A stretch of 64,000 bases of DNA from Actinomycetes bacterium (GCA_023426345.1 JAFAAX010000006.1:37888-101887), one strand, 5' to 3'; shown: positions 28,450-37,783, counted from the first letter of the stretch. Made by a program: numbers and translations. The notes: a model not told the origin generated them from the letters alone.

Positions 28450-28468
28450 TGAGGTCAGGCTACCCTTA
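28450..28468 (-). promoter_or_regulatory. DtxR/IdeR-type iron box upstream of the esterase gene
   Basis: TGAGGTCAGGCTACCCTTA agrees with the consensus TTAGGTTAGGCTAACCTAA at 15 of 19 positions. On the minus strand it overlaps a TAGCCT box, a repressing position under iron-replete conditions. Confidence 0.65.
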
Positions 28469-28563
28469 CCGCCTGGTCAGCGCGATGTGAGATCGCCGAC
28501 CGGGCGGGGCGGCCGTCTCCCAGATCCGGGCGACCGCCTCCCGCGGGGTCGGCCGGGCGCGAT

Positions 28564-29425
28564 TCAGCGGCCCGCCAGCAGCCGGCCCATCGAGTCCGGC
28601 CGCAGGCGGGACCCCTCGGGCAACGACACCCGGGACTCGTCGGGGACGCGGTCGTTGGAGGAGGCCTCGGCGTAGGCGGTCTCCGTCGCGCCGCGGTGCC
28701 AGTAGCCGATGATCAGCTGATTCTCCCGGGGGAGTCCGAGGGCGCGGACGTGACGGCGGACCTCGCGCACGACGCGGGACTCGGCGGAGACCCACACGAA
28801 GCCGTCCTCCAGGGGATCCGCCAGAGGGGCCTCCAGCGCGGAGTCGAGCAGCAGCGCGGACTCGCCGGGAGGGCGGCCGCCGCGATGGAGCCAGCGGACC
28901 TCCACGCCGTCCGGGACGGACAATGCCTGGTGGTCCTCCGGCCCGTCGATCTCGAGCAGCGCGAGTCCGCGCTGGCCGACGGGCAGTTGCTCGAGGATCG
29001 CGGATGCGGCGGGCAGACCCGTGTCGTCGGCCACAAGCATCATCCACGGCCGCGGCGCAGGCAGCCGTCCGCCGCCGCCGAGCGCTCCCAGGGTGTCGCC
29101 GGGGCGGGCGCGCTCGACCCATGACGAGGCCAGTCCCTCCTCTCCGTGCCGGACGAAGTCGATGTCCAGCGTCGCGGCGCCCGTGTCGTAGGAGCGCACT
29201 GTGTAGGTGCGCACGCGGGCCCGCTGCTCGGGGGCGATGCGGTGGTGGTCCGCCCGGGAGGGGCCGGGCAGAGGCACCGCGTCATCCGGGAAGAACAGCT
29301 TGATGTTCGGGGATGCGTGCCTCCGAGAGGTAGTCGGCGACGCCGGGTCCGGCGAAGCGCACGCGACGCATCGACGCGGAGACGTCGAGGATCCGGGCGA
29401 CCTCGATCAAGGCGGGCAGGCTCAT
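28564..29425 (-). pseudogene. Siderophore-interacting FAD reductase (ViuB/SIP family), frameshifted
   Basis: SIP proteins reduce ferric siderophores with NAD(P)H and FAD. The N-terminal part (ATG 29425, MSLPALIEVARILDVSASMR, RRVRFAGPGVADYLSEA) is in one frame and stops at 29282. The rest continues in another frame: PNIKLFFPDD, then RTYTVRSYDTGAATLDIDFV, SSWVERARPGDTLG, ADDTGLPAASAILEQLP. Together they make a normal-length protein of about 285 residues. A single extra base between 29311 and 29321 (in GGATGCGTGCC) explains it. The ATG overlaps the ATPase stop (ATGA). Real mutation and sequencing error both fit. Confidence 0.85.
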
Positions 29426-30396
29426 GCGGGGGTCCTCTCCGGGCCGGCGCCGGTGCTTCCTCCGGCGGCGTGGGTGGCGGCGTGCGCGTCGGGACGGGTC
29501 CGGGTCGGCGCGCGGGCGGCGTCCAGGGGCACGATCATCGGGCGGCCGTTGACGGGGTCGGGCAGGCACAGGCATTCGATGTCGTAGACGTCGCCGATCA
29601 GCTCGGCCGTGACGATGTCCTGCGGCGCGCCCGCGGTGACCACGGCCCCGTCCTTCATGACGATGAGATGGGTGGCGTAGCGGAACGCCAGGTTGAGGTC
29701 GTGGAGGACCGCGACCAGGGTGTAGCGCCCCGTCGCGTGGAGGTCCCGGCACAGATCGAGGATCTCCAACTGGTGGGTGATGTCGAGGAACGTCGTGGGC
29801 TCGTCCAGGAGCAGTAGTGGGGTCTCCTGGGCCAGCACCAGGGAGAGCCACACGCGCTGGCGCTGCCCGCCGGAGAGCTCGTCGACCAGGCGTCCGCCCA
29901 GATCCGCCACGCCGGTCGCGGCGAGCGCCCGCGCGACGGCCGCGTCGTCGTCGGGCGACCACTGCCGCAGCATCGACTGATGGGGGAAGCGCCCGCGCGC
30001 CACCAGGTCGCGCACGGTGATGCCCTGCGGGCTGGTCGAGGACTGGGGCAGCAGCCCCAGTCGGCGCGCGACGGCCTTCGAGGAGTGCTCGCGGATGTCA
30101 CGCCCGTCCAGGACGACGGTGCCGGCGCGGGGCGCCATCAGGCGCGACAGCGCGCGCAGCAGCGTCGACTTCCCGCACGCGTTGGGCCCGATGATCACCG
30201 TGAACGAGTGATCGGGGACGCTGACGTCCAGGTGCTCGGAGACCGTGCGCTCCGGTCCGTATCCGAGGGTCAGCCCGTCCCCGCGCAGCGGGGCGCCCTC
30301 GTCACGGGGTGGTCGGGCGCCACCCGGGATCGACGAGGGCGGCCCGCTGGGTGCGGTCCCGGCGGAGGGGCGCGGTGAGGGGAGGCGCGGCGTCAT
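29422..30396 (-). CDS. Ferric-siderophore ABC transporter ATP-binding protein (FepC-like)
   Basis: 324-residue ATPase of a FecCD-type importer. Walker A GPNACGKST near residue 68, Q-loop LLPQSSTSPQG, signature LSGGQRQR, Walker B LLLLDEPTTFLDITHQ, His switch VLHDLN. The start ATG 30396 overlaps the permease stop (ATGA), which fixes it. The first 48 residues are a low-complexity extension absent from typical FepC; its codons 17-35 are a dispersed palindrome (30290-30345). The C-terminal 35 residues are also an unusual Ala/Thr-rich tail. Confidence 0.92.
   Translation of the reverse strand: MTPRLPSPRPSAGTAPSGPPSSIPGGARPPRDEGAPLRGDGLTLGYGPERTVSEHLDVSVPDHSFTVIIGPNACGKSTLLRALSRLMAPRAGTVVLDGRDIREHSSKAVARRLGLLPQSSTSPQGITVRDLVARGRFPHQSMLRQWSPDDDAAVARALAATGVADLGGRLVDELSGGQRQRVWLSLVLAQETPLLLLDEPTTFLDITHQLEILDLCRDLHATGRYTLVAVLHDLNLAFRYATHLIVMKDGAVVTAGAPQDIVTAELIGDVYDIECLCLPDPVNGRPMIVPLDAARAPTRTRPDAHAATHAAGGSTGAGPERTPA
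30290..30345. repeat. Dispersed palindromic element inside the ATPase gene
   Basis: GGGCGCCCTCGTC (30290-30302) and TCGACGAGGGCGGCCC (30330-30345) are inverted arms. The element lies within the N-terminal coding extension and adds no stop in that frame. Confidence 0.7.
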
Positions 30397-31499
30397 ACAG
30401 ACCTCGATCGGGTGAGGATCCACAGCAGGTAGACCCCGCCCAGCGCGCCGGTGACCAGTCCGACGGGCAGTGCGGCGCTGACGGGGAGATGGACGGAGAC
30501 GAGGTCCGCGCAGAGCAGCAGCGCGGCCCCCATCAGGGCGGAGGAGATGACCTGGACGCGGGCGGCCCGGGTGAGCCGCGCCGCGATCTGCGGGGCGGCC
30601 AGCGCGACGAAGGCGATGGGCCCGGCGCCCGCGACGGCGGCGGCAGTCAGTGTCACGCCCAGGAACATGACGGCGAGGCGGATGCGCTCGGCGCGCAGGC
30701 CCAGTTGCCCGGCCTGGTCGTCTCCCATCTCCAGGATGTCCAGGCGCCGCGACATGGCGACGAGCACAGGCAGGACGACCACGACGGCCAGCAGGGGCGG
30801 CCAGGCGTCGTCCCAGGTGCGCGCGTTGAGCGAGCCGGAGAGCCACACGCGCGCCTGGGTGGCCAGGTCCAGATCGCCGCGCGCCATGACCAGGGTGTTG
30901 ACGGCGCCGACGAAGGCGCTCACGCCGATGCCCACCAGGACCAGGCGATAGCCGCCCGACACGCCGTCCTTGCGCGCCAGGGCGTAGACGGCGGCGGCGG
31001 TGAGCAGGCCCGTGACGACGGCCGCGCCGGTGGTGGCGGCCGGGCCGGCACCGATGAGGACGATCTGGACGACCGCGCCGGTGGCGGAGCCGGTGGTGAA
31101 GCCGATGATGTCGGGCGAGCCCAGGGCGTTGCGCGAGACGGACTGGAAGACGCAGCCGGCGGCTCCCAGCGCCATGCCGACCGCGACGGCGGTGGCGACG
31201 CGGGGGACGCGGATCTGCCACAGGACCCGCGCGGTCTTCTCGGCGTCGGCGTGCCCGGTCAGGGCGTCGAGCACCTGGGAGACGGACAGTGCGACGCTGC
31301 CCGACATCAGGGACGCCGCGGCGGCGGCCAGGATCACGGCGGCCAGCGCGGAGCCGACCATCAGCGTGCGGCGCTCGACGCCGAGACGGACGCCGCCCAG
31401 TTCCACGCGGAGCGCGCGCCGCGCGGCGTCCCGCCCTCCCCGCCGGGCCTCATCCGGCGCGGCGGGGGGCGGAGGGGACGTTCCGGGAGCGGCGGTCAC
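30393..31499 (-). CDS. FecCD-family siderophore transport permease, second subunit
   Basis: 368 residues, about 9-10 membrane segments from residue 50 on. Family motifs: RVPRVATAVAVGMALGAAG, FQSVSRNALGSPDIIGFTTG (the L-x-x-P/G-x-x-G loop), and AAVAGAGPIAFVALAAPQIA near the C-terminus, the EAA-like ATPase contact. GTG 31499 overlaps the stop of the first permease gene (GTGA). Forms the transmembrane channel with the upstream subunit. Confidence 0.92.
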   Translation of the reverse strand: MTAAPGTSPPPPAAPDEARRGGRDAARRALRVELGGVRLGVERRTLMVGSALAAVILAAAAASLMSGSVALSVSQVLDALTGHADAEKTARVLWQIRVPRVATAVAVGMALGAAGCVFQSVSRNALGSPDIIGFTTGSATGAVVQIVLIGAGPAATTGAAVVTGLLTAAAVYALARKDGVSGGYRLVLVGIGVSAFVGAVNTLVMARGDLDLATQARVWLSGSLNARTWDDAWPPLLAVVVVLPVLVAMSRRLDILEMGDDQAGQLGLRAERIRLAVMFLGVTLTAAAVAGAGPIAFVALAAPQIAARLTRAARVQVISSALMGAALLLCADLVSVHLPVSAALPVGLVTGALGGVYLLWILTRSRSV

Positions 31500-32659
31500 A
31501 GCTCGCTCACCCGGCCCCGGCGGACCAGTGCGACGAAGAACGGCGCGCCGATCATGGCGGTCATCACGCCTGCTCCGACCTCTCCCGGATGCAGGACGAG
31601 TCGGCCCAGCAGGTCCGCGGCGAGCACGGCCAGGGCGGCGATGACGCAGGAGTAGGGGAGGACCCACCGGTGGTCGGGGCCGGTGAGGGCCCGTGCGACG
31701 TGGGGCGCGGCCAGGCCGACGAAGGACACGGGACCGATGGCGGCGGTGGCCCCGCCGGCCAGGACCATGACGGCCACGTTGGTGAGCGTCCAGGTCCGGC
31801 GCACGTCGACGCCCAGGGCCCGCGCCATGTCGGTTCCCAGGGAGACGGAATTCAGCGGCCCGGACAGCGCCATCGCCAGGAGCAGCCCGATGAGCAGGCA
31901 CGTGCCGACGACGGGCAGAGACTCCCCTCCGCGTCCCTGCAGCGATCCGGTCGCCCAGTTGCGGAACTGGTCGAGGACCTGCTGGGGGCTGGACAGGATG
32001 ACGATGTTGGTGAGGGCCATCAGCGTCATCGACAGCCCGGCGCCGGCCAGGACCAGGCGGACGGGATTGACCCCGGCCTCGCCGGCGCGTCCCAGGCGGT
32101 GGACGACGACGGCCGCCAGTCCGGCGCCCGCGAAGGCGAACCAGACGGACACCGTGATCGCGGTCGACCCGGTGAGGGACATGCCGATGACCACGCCGAA
32201 CGCGGCGCCGGCATTGACGCCGAGCGTGCCGGGCTCCGCCAGCGCGTTGCGCGTCAGCGACTGCATGAGCGCCCCGGCCAGGCCCAGGCATCCACCGGCC
32301 AGGACCGCGAGGATCGTGCGGGGCACGCGGAGCTCGCGCACCACCAGATGAGCGTCGTCGCCGGGGTCGAAGGCGGCCACCGCGTTCCAGACGGTCGGCA
32401 GGTCGATCACCCGGGAGCCCACGGCGACGGAGGCGGCCATCAGAGGGGGCACGAGCAGGCACAGGGCCATCAGGATCGCGGCGCGGTGGGCGTGGCGGTC
32501 CCGGTGGCGCTCCGGTCGTCCGTCCCGACCGGGGGCGTCCCGGGCAGCGGAGCCGTCGGGGACGCCAGGGACGCCGGGGACGGGGGGACCCGCCAGGGCG
32601 GTGGGCGACGGGCTCGCCGCGCCGCCGTCCCGGCGGGTCGTCCGCGTGGTCAGCGACAC
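31496..32659 (-). CDS. FecCD-family siderophore transport permease, first subunit
   Basis: 387 residues; membrane domain from about 60, preceded by a charged, low-complexity N-terminus with a GVPGVP-type repeat. Motifs: RELRVPRTILAVLAGGCLGL, MQSLTRNALAEPGTLGVNAG, IGPVSFVGLAAPHVARAL. Starts with GTG 32659, three bases after the binding-protein gene ends upstream, so co-transcribed and coupled. Confidence 0.92.
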   Translation of the reverse strand: MSLTTRTTRRDGGAASPSPTALAGPPVPGVPGVPDGSAARDAPGRDGRPERHRDRHAHRAAILMALCLLVPPLMAASVAVGSRVIDLPTVWNAVAAFDPGDDAHLVVRELRVPRTILAVLAGGCLGLAGALMQSLTRNALAEPGTLGVNAGAAFGVVIGMSLTGSTAITVSVWFAFAGAGLAAVVVHRLGRAGEAGVNPVRLVLAGAGLSMTLMALTNIVILSSPQQVLDQFRNWATGSLQGRGGESLPVVGTCLLIGLLLAMALSGPLNSVSLGTDMARALGVDVRRTWTLTNVAVMVLAGGATAAIGPVSFVGLAAPHVARALTGPDHRWVLPYSCVIAALAVLAADLLGRLVLHPGEVGAGVMTAMIGAPFFVALVRRGRVSEL

Positions 32660-32662
32660 GTG

Positions 32663-33694
32663 TCAGGCGCCCAGGGCGTCCACGACCGCGTCGATGAACT
32701 GCTTGCCGGAGTAGTAGTCGATCCGGAAGGAGGTCGGGCCCAGCGGGTGGACCTGTCCCTTCTGGACGGCCGGCAGGTTCGCCAGGACCGGGTCGGACTC
32801 GAACGCGGCGACCGTGTCCTCCGTGCCGGTCAGCAGGAACACGGACTCCCCGCCGATGGCGGCCGACAGGTTCTCCAGGGTGACGAAGATGAAGTCGGAG
32901 CGCGCCTGGTCGGAGGTGTCCAGGTCGTCGGGGCCCTCGACGACGTCCAGGCCCAGCGACTCCATCAGTTGGGCGTGGGGACCGGTGAGCTTGCCCACGG
33001 CCGAGTCGTTGCCCGCCCCGTTGTAGGAGACGATGCTGACCCCGCCCTCGGGCGCGGTGATCTTCGCGGCGGCGTCCGCGGCGTAGTCGTCGAAGTCGGC
33101 GGCCGCGGCCGCGGCGTCGTCCTCGAGGCCCGTGGCCGCCCCCAGCTCGGTGGCCAGCTCCTGCCAGGTCTGCTTCGAGTAGTCGACGAGCAGGGTCGGA
33201 TACTCGGCGGCGATCTGGTCGTAGTGGTCCGCGACGGAGTCCGCGCCGGAGGTGGAGACGATCACCAGGTCCGGGTCGGCGGCGATGATGGCCTCCATGT
33301 CGAACTGGAAGTCGCTGTAGAGGACCTCGACGCCCTTCTCATCGGCCACGTCGGCCCACTGGGAGAAGAAGCCCTTGTCGTCGGTGAGCGGCCCGGCGAC
33401 CGCGGCCGCCGTGGAGACGACGGGGGCGCCCATGGCCAGCAGCGTTCCGGTGATCGACGGCGAGGTCGACACGATGCGCTCGGGCTTGGCTTCCAGCGTG
33501 AGCTCGCCGTGCTCGTCGGTGACGGTGCGCGGCCACGCGCCCTCGCCGGCGTCGGAGGGGGCGGTCGTCGCCGCGGATTGGGCGGAGTCGGACTGGCCGG
33601 ACGCGCTCTCGGATCCGCCTGAGCAGGCGGCCATCGACAGGGCGGCCGCGCCGGCGACCAGCGTGGTCAGGAGGCGCGTGGTGAGCGCTCGCAT
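32663..33694 (-). CDS. Ferric-siderophore binding lipoprotein (FepB-like)
   Basis: 343-residue substrate-binding lipoprotein. Signal MRALTTRLLTTLVAGAAA ends at lipobox LSMAAC, then an S/A-rich spacer and a class III periplasmic-binding (TroA/FepB) fold: PERIVSTSPSITGTLLAMGA, DPDLVIVSTSGADS, NLPAVQKGQVHPLGP. First gene of the operon binding protein-permease-permease-ATPase-reductase. ATG 33694 has GAGGAG upstream. A near-perfect DtxR/IdeR box is 66 bp upstream, so iron represses it. Confidence 0.92.
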   Translation of the reverse strand: MRALTTRLLTTLVAGAAALSMAACSGGSESASGQSDSAQSAATTAPSDAGEGAWPRTVTDEHGELTLEAKPERIVSTSPSITGTLLAMGAPVVSTAAAVAGPLTDDKGFFSQWADVADEKGVEVLYSDFQFDMEAIIAADPDLVIVSTSGADSVADHYDQIAAEYPTLLVDYSKQTWQELATELGAATGLEDDAAAAAADFDDYAADAAAKITAPEGGVSIVSYNGAGNDSAVGKLTGPHAQLMESLGLDVVEGPDDLDTSDQARSDFIFVTLENLSAAIGGESVFLLTGTEDTVAAFESDPVLANLPAVQKGQVHPLGPTSFRIDYYSGKQFIDAVVDALGA

Positions 33695-33759
33695 GATGCT
33701 CCTCGGAAGGATCGGCAACAGGTCAGAGGTCCCGTGACGTGCGTCGGGACGCCAATACA

Positions 33760-33778
33760 TTAGGTGAGCCTGACCTAA
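33760..33778 (-). promoter_or_regulatory. DtxR/IdeR iron box controlling the siderophore uptake operon
   Basis: TTAGGTGAGCCTGACCTAA matches the IdeR/DtxR consensus TTAGGTTAGGCTAACCTAA at 16 of 19 positions and is almost perfectly palindromic. Located upstream of the binding-protein gene. Confidence 0.9.
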
Positions 33779-33843
33779 TTTTGCGAGTCGTGTCAGAAAA
33801 GGGCTCGCGCGCTGTGTGATCGTGGGGTGTGGACTGTCGCCGG

Positions 33844-33903
33844 ACCGAACTCGCCGAGAAAGAGCACCGAAGTCGCGGGAGAAGAGCACCGAAGTCGCGG
33901 GGT
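33844..33903 (+). repeat. 22-bp tandem repeat array, locus D
   Basis: Three units start at 33844, 33866 and 33888 (ACCGAACTCGCCGAGAAAGA, ACCGAAGTCGCGGGAGAAGA, ACCGAAGTCGCGGGG). It ends 19 nt from the stop of the minus-strand helicase gene. Confidence 0.75.
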
Positions 33904-33922
33904 TTGGGGTGGGAGCCCCCGC

Positions 33923-36727
33923 TCACCGGGGGGCGAGCGCCACCGGGCGCATCGCGATGGTCCCCGCCCGGTCGGAGGCCGCCACGTCGATCAGCATGAT
34001 CAGCCGCCAGTCCATGTCGCCGGCGGGATCGACGAGGGTCTGCGCCGCCAGCCAATACCGTCCCGCCGGCGCCTCCTCCACCCGCGCGATGTCCGCGGCC
34101 TGGGCCCCGGCCTCCACCAGATCGACCCGCGTCGGTGCCTCCTCCACATGGACGAGGGCGCCCGCCCGGGCCCGTTGGTCGATCCCGATCCAGTCGTGCT
34201 CGGCCCAGTAGCGGCCGAGCGCCTGCTCCCAGCGCTCCTCCGGCCAGCCGCCGTCCTCCGCCGGGCCGTCCGCCCGCGCCAGGCCCTCGACGTCGTCGCG
34301 GCTGAGCAGCTCCACGCGCCGGAACAGGGCGGTGCGGATCGCCGTGCGGAAGGCATGGCGGTTGGCGGAGAAGGCGACCGTCCCGTCCTCGTCCGCCCCG
34401 AAGGCGAGCTCGGTGCCGGTGGCGCCCGCGGCGTCGCCCAGGGCCTGCGGCGTCCCGGCCGCCAGCGCCTCCCACTCGTCGAGCAGCGAGGAGTCGACGG
34501 AGCGGATCAGCGCGCCCAGCCACTCGATGATGGCGCGGACCTCCTCGGTCTGGGCGGCGTCGGGAACGATCTGGCGCAAGGACCTGTACGCATCGGTGAG
34601 ATAGCGCAGGATGACGCCCTCGGAGCGCCCGACGTCGTAGCGGGAGACCAGCTCCGTGAAGGTCTGGGCGTTCTCGACCATCTCGCGGACGACGGACTTG
34701 GGGGAGATCTCGAGATCGCCGACCCAGGGATTCGAGCGCACGTACACGGAGAACGCGCCCTCGAGGAGCTCCTCCAGCGGGCGCGGCCAGGTGACGTCGT
34801 CGAGGCGGGCGATGCGTTCGTCGTAGTCGAGCCCCTCGGCCTTCATGGCGGCCATCGCCTGGTCGCGGGCGACCCGCTGCTGGGCGTAGAGCAGCGGGCG
34901 GGGGTCCTCCAGCACCGCCTCGACGACGCTGACGACGTCGAGGGAGTACGTCGGCGACTCCGGGTCCAGCAGGTCCATCGCGGCCAGCGCGAAGGGCGAC
35001 AGGGGTTGGTTGAGCGCGAAGTCGTCCGGGAGATCGGCGACCAGGCGCAGGCGCGGCAGCCCATCCGCCCGGGACTGCGCGGTCGAGGCGTGCTCGACGA
35101 CGCCCGCCTGGCGCATCGACTGGTAGATCTCCGCCAGTCGGCGCAGGTGGGGGTTCGTGTCCCGCGGGGGATCGTCGTTGCGGGTGGCCAGGAACAGGAG
35201 ATGCTCGGCGGGGTCGCGGAGGACCGCCGGCCAGGGCGTCCCCGGCTTGCCCGGGCGCCTGCCCACGACGCCGGTCGGGGCGGCGGGCAGGGCAGCGGTC
35301 GGGGCGGCGGGGGCGGTGGCGGTGGCGGTGCCCGCGAGGACGTTGAGGACCATCGAATGTGTGATCGCGAAACGGGACGTGAGCTGCTCGGGGGCGGCGT
35401 CGCGGAGGCGCTCGAAGGTGGAGCGCGTCCACGTGATCTGACCCTTCTCGGGCGCGCGCGTGGTGCTGCCGCGCTTCTTGGCCTTCTTCGCGACGCGGCG
35501 GGCCTCGCGCTCGTCGCGGGCGCTCTCCTCGGCGGCGGACAGGCGCGCGCGGGCGCGGGCGTTCTCCACCTCGTGGCTGGGGGCCAGGACCCGGACGAAG
35601 CCCACCAGGTCGAAGCCCGCGCGCCCGGCCCGCCCCGCGATCTGGTGGAATTCGCGGGCCGAGAGGTGGCGCATCCGCTCCCCGTCGTACTTGACCAGGG
35701 AGGTGAGCAGGACCGTGCGGATGGGAACGTTGATCCCCACCCCCAGCGTGTCCGTCCCGCACACGATGGCGAGCAGCCCCTGCTGGGTGAGGCGCTCGAC
35801 CAGGCGGCGGTAGCGCGGGAGCATGCCCGCGTGGTGGACGCCGATGCCCTGGGCCAGCAGGTGGCGCAGGGTCTGGCCGAAGCCGCGGCTGAAGGGGACC
35901 GCGGCCAGCGCGGCGGCGATCCGCTTCTTCTGGTCGTCGTCGATGAGGGGGCGCCGGTCGAAGGACTGGGCGGTCTCCACGGCGTCGCGCTGGGCGAAAT
36001 GGACGATGTAGATCGGCCACCGACCCTCCGCCAGCAGGCGCTCGACGGTGTCGTGGACGTCGTCGACGACGTAGTCGAACTCCAGGGGGACGGGACGCTC
36101 GGCGTCGTCGATGAGCGCGACGTCGCGCCCGGTGCGCTCCTCCCATTGGCGCTGGAAGCGCGCCGTGTCGCCCAGCGTCGCCGACATCGCGATGAACTGC
36201 GGAGCGGTGAGCTCCAGGAGCGGCACCTGCCACGCCCAGCCGCGCTGGGGGTCCCCGTAGAAGTGGAACTCGTCCATGATGACCATGTCCGCGTCCAGGG
36301 CGGCGCCCTCGCGCAGGGACTGGTTGGCCAGGATCTCGGCCGTGCAGCAGATGATCGGGGCATCCGTGTTGAGCGAGACGTCGCCGGTGACCATGCCGAC
36401 GTTGTCCGCGCCGAACAGGGCCACCAGATCGAAGAACTTCTCCGAGACCAGGGCCTTCAGCGGCGCCGTGTAGTAGGAACGGCCCCCGTGGGCCAGCGAC
36501 ACGAAGTGCGCCGCCAGGGCGATCATCGACTTGCCCGAGCCCGTCGGGGTGGCGGCGATGACGTGGTTTCCGGCGAGGATCTCCAGGAGCGCCTCCTCCT
36601 GGTGGGGGTACAGCGGGCGCCCGCCGGCCTCGGCCCAGCCGGTGAACGCCTCGTAGAGGGCGTCGTCGTTGGTGAGCTGCCCCGCGTCCTCGAGGTCGTC
36701 CAGCAGGTCGTTGAGCATCGCCGTCAT
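33923..36727 (-). CDS. DEAD/DEAH-box superfamily 2 RNA/DNA helicase with DUF3516
   Basis: 934 residues. Helicase core: TPTGSGKSMIALAAH (Walker A, about residue 58), YYTAPLKALVSEKFF, VIMDEFHFYGDPQRG (motif II, DEFH), MSATLGDTARF (III), GTDTLGVGINVPIRT (V), REFHQIAGRAGRAGFD (VI). A Lys/Arg-rich insert and an A/P-rich linker (about 480-510) precede the C-terminal DUF3516 region found in actinobacterial helicases of this class. Substrate unknown; may act in RNA processing. ATG 36727 follows GACAAT by 6 nt, probably leaderless. Confidence 0.9.
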   Translation of the reverse strand: MTAMLNDLLDDLEDAGQLTNDDALYEAFTGWAEAGGRPLYPHQEEALLEILAGNHVIAATPTGSGKSMIALAAHFVSLAHGGRSYYTAPLKALVSEKFFDLVALFGADNVGMVTGDVSLNTDAPIICCTAEILANQSLREGAALDADMVIMDEFHFYGDPQRGWAWQVPLLELTAPQFIAMSATLGDTARFQRQWEERTGRDVALIDDAERPVPLEFDYVVDDVHDTVERLLAEGRWPIYIVHFAQRDAVETAQSFDRRPLIDDDQKKRIAAALAAVPFSRGFGQTLRHLLAQGIGVHHAGMLPRYRRLVERLTQQGLLAIVCGTDTLGVGINVPIRTVLLTSLVKYDGERMRHLSAREFHQIAGRAGRAGFDLVGFVRVLAPSHEVENARARARLSAAEESARDEREARRVAKKAKKRGSTTRAPEKGQITWTRSTFERLRDAAPEQLTSRFAITHSMVLNVLAGTATATAPAAPTAALPAAPTGVVGRRPGKPGTPWPAVLRDPAEHLLFLATRNDDPPRDTNPHLRRLAEIYQSMRQAGVVEHASTAQSRADGLPRLRLVADLPDDFALNQPLSPFALAAMDLLDPESPTYSLDVVSVVEAVLEDPRPLLYAQQRVARDQAMAAMKAEGLDYDERIARLDDVTWPRPLEELLEGAFSVYVRSNPWVGDLEISPKSVVREMVENAQTFTELVSRYDVGRSEGVILRYLTDAYRSLRQIVPDAAQTEEVRAIIEWLGALIRSVDSSLLDEWEALAAGTPQALGDAAGATGTELAFGADEDGTVAFSANRHAFRTAIRTALFRRVELLSRDDVEGLARADGPAEDGGWPEERWEQALGRYWAEHDWIGIDQRARAGALVHVEEAPTRVDLVEAGAQAADIARVEEAPAGRYWLAAQTLVDPAGDMDWRLIMLIDVAASDRAGTIAMRPVALAPR

Positions 36728-37006
36728 GGGGCGATTGTCCCATCCCGGGGTGGGGCGGGTCGAAGCCCGCCCCCGCATCCCCGCGAGATCCGCCCATCGG
36801 GGGGCGCGCGGATGACGGTCAGCCGGTCAGCCGTTCATCGCGTCCTGAGCGCGACCCTCAGCGGCCTTCGGCGCGGGAATCGCCTCGAAACGCGGACTGA
36901 GTGCGGCATCCGGGGCGGACTCCGGTCTGCATCGGCGGCAGGGAAGAGCAGAGGCTCCACACCGAGCCGGGTTCGGGGACCGGCGGTCCTGACGTAGCCT
37001 GGGCCC
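36728..37006. other. Divergent intergenic region
   Basis: 279 bp between the helicase and the FAH-family gene. No gene is apparent. Each end carries a -10-like hexamer 6 nt from the adjacent start codon (GACAAT for the helicase, TAGCCT at 36995-37000 for the FAH gene). The middle has no clear repeat. Confidence 0.5.
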
Positions 37007-37783
37007 ATGCGAATCGTGCGCTTCTCCCTTGATGACGTCATCCGCTACGGCGCGCTGGACGATGCGTCCGAGAACATCGTGGCCCTGCGGGGCGACCCTC
37101 TGTTCGCGCCGGTCGAGCCCTCGGGCCAGGTCTTCGAACTCGAGGACGTCCGCCTGCTCTCCCCGGTGATCCCCCGGTCGAAGGTAGTGGGCGTCGGCAA
37201 GAACTACGCCGACCACGCGCGCGAGATGGGCGGGGAGGCCCCCGACCATCCGATCCTGTTCCTCAAGCCGAACACGGCTGTGATCGGCCCCGACGATCCG
37301 ATCGTCCTGCCGGACTGGTCGGACGAGGTCCACCACGAGGCCGAGCTGGCCGTCGTCATCAAGACGCTGGCCAAGGACGTGTCCGTCGACCGCGTCGACG
37401 AGGTCGTCCTGGGCTACACGTGCGCCAACGACGTCTCCGCGCGCGACGCCCAGCGCGCCGACGGCCAGTGGACCCGCGCCAAGGGGTTCGACACCTCCTG
37501 CCCGCTGGGCCCGTGGATCGAGGTCGATCCCGACCTCGACGTCGCGGATCTGCGCGTGAGCGCGACCGTCAACGGGGAGCTGCGCCAGTCCGACACGACG
37601 GCCCACATGCTCACGCCCGTGCGCGACCTGGTCTCCTACATCTCGCGGGTCTTCACGCTGCTGCCCGGCGACGTCATCATCACGGGCACGCCCGCCGGCG
37701 TGGGCCCGATCGTCGCCGGGGACCGCGTGGACGTCTCCGTGTCGGGCATCGGGACGCTGTCCAACCCGGTCGTGCGCCGCTGA
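37007..37783 (+). CDS. Fumarylacetoacetate hydrolase (FAH) family protein
   Basis: 258 residues. The C-terminal FAH domain shows VVGVGKNYADHAREMG, LFLKPNTAVIGP, metal-binding HHEAELAVVI (E-x-E), CANDVSARDAQ, KGFDTSCPLGPW and ITGTPAGVGPI. Family enzymes hydrolyse or decarboxylate 2-oxo acids such as acylpyruvates or oxaloacetate; the substrate here is not evident. ATG 37007 sits 6 nt after TAGCCT, so probably leaderless. Confidence 0.88.
   Translation: MRIVRFSLDDVIRYGALDDASENIVALRGDPLFAPVEPSGQVFELEDVRLLSPVIPRSKVVGVGKNYADHAREMGGEAPDHPILFLKPNTAVIGPDDPIVLPDWSDEVHHEAELAVVIKTLAKDVSVDRVDEVVLGYTCANDVSARDAQRADGQWTRAKGFDTSCPLGPWIEVDPDLDVADLRVSATVNGELRQSDTTAHMLTPVRDLVSYISRVFTLLPGDVIITGTPAGVGPIVAGDRVDVSVSGIGTLSNPVVRR

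Noticed and set aside
33827..36997. 1056-codon plus-strand frame over the helicase
   Set aside because: Composition is a shadow of the DUF3516 helicase; the minus-strand frame has all helicase motifs.
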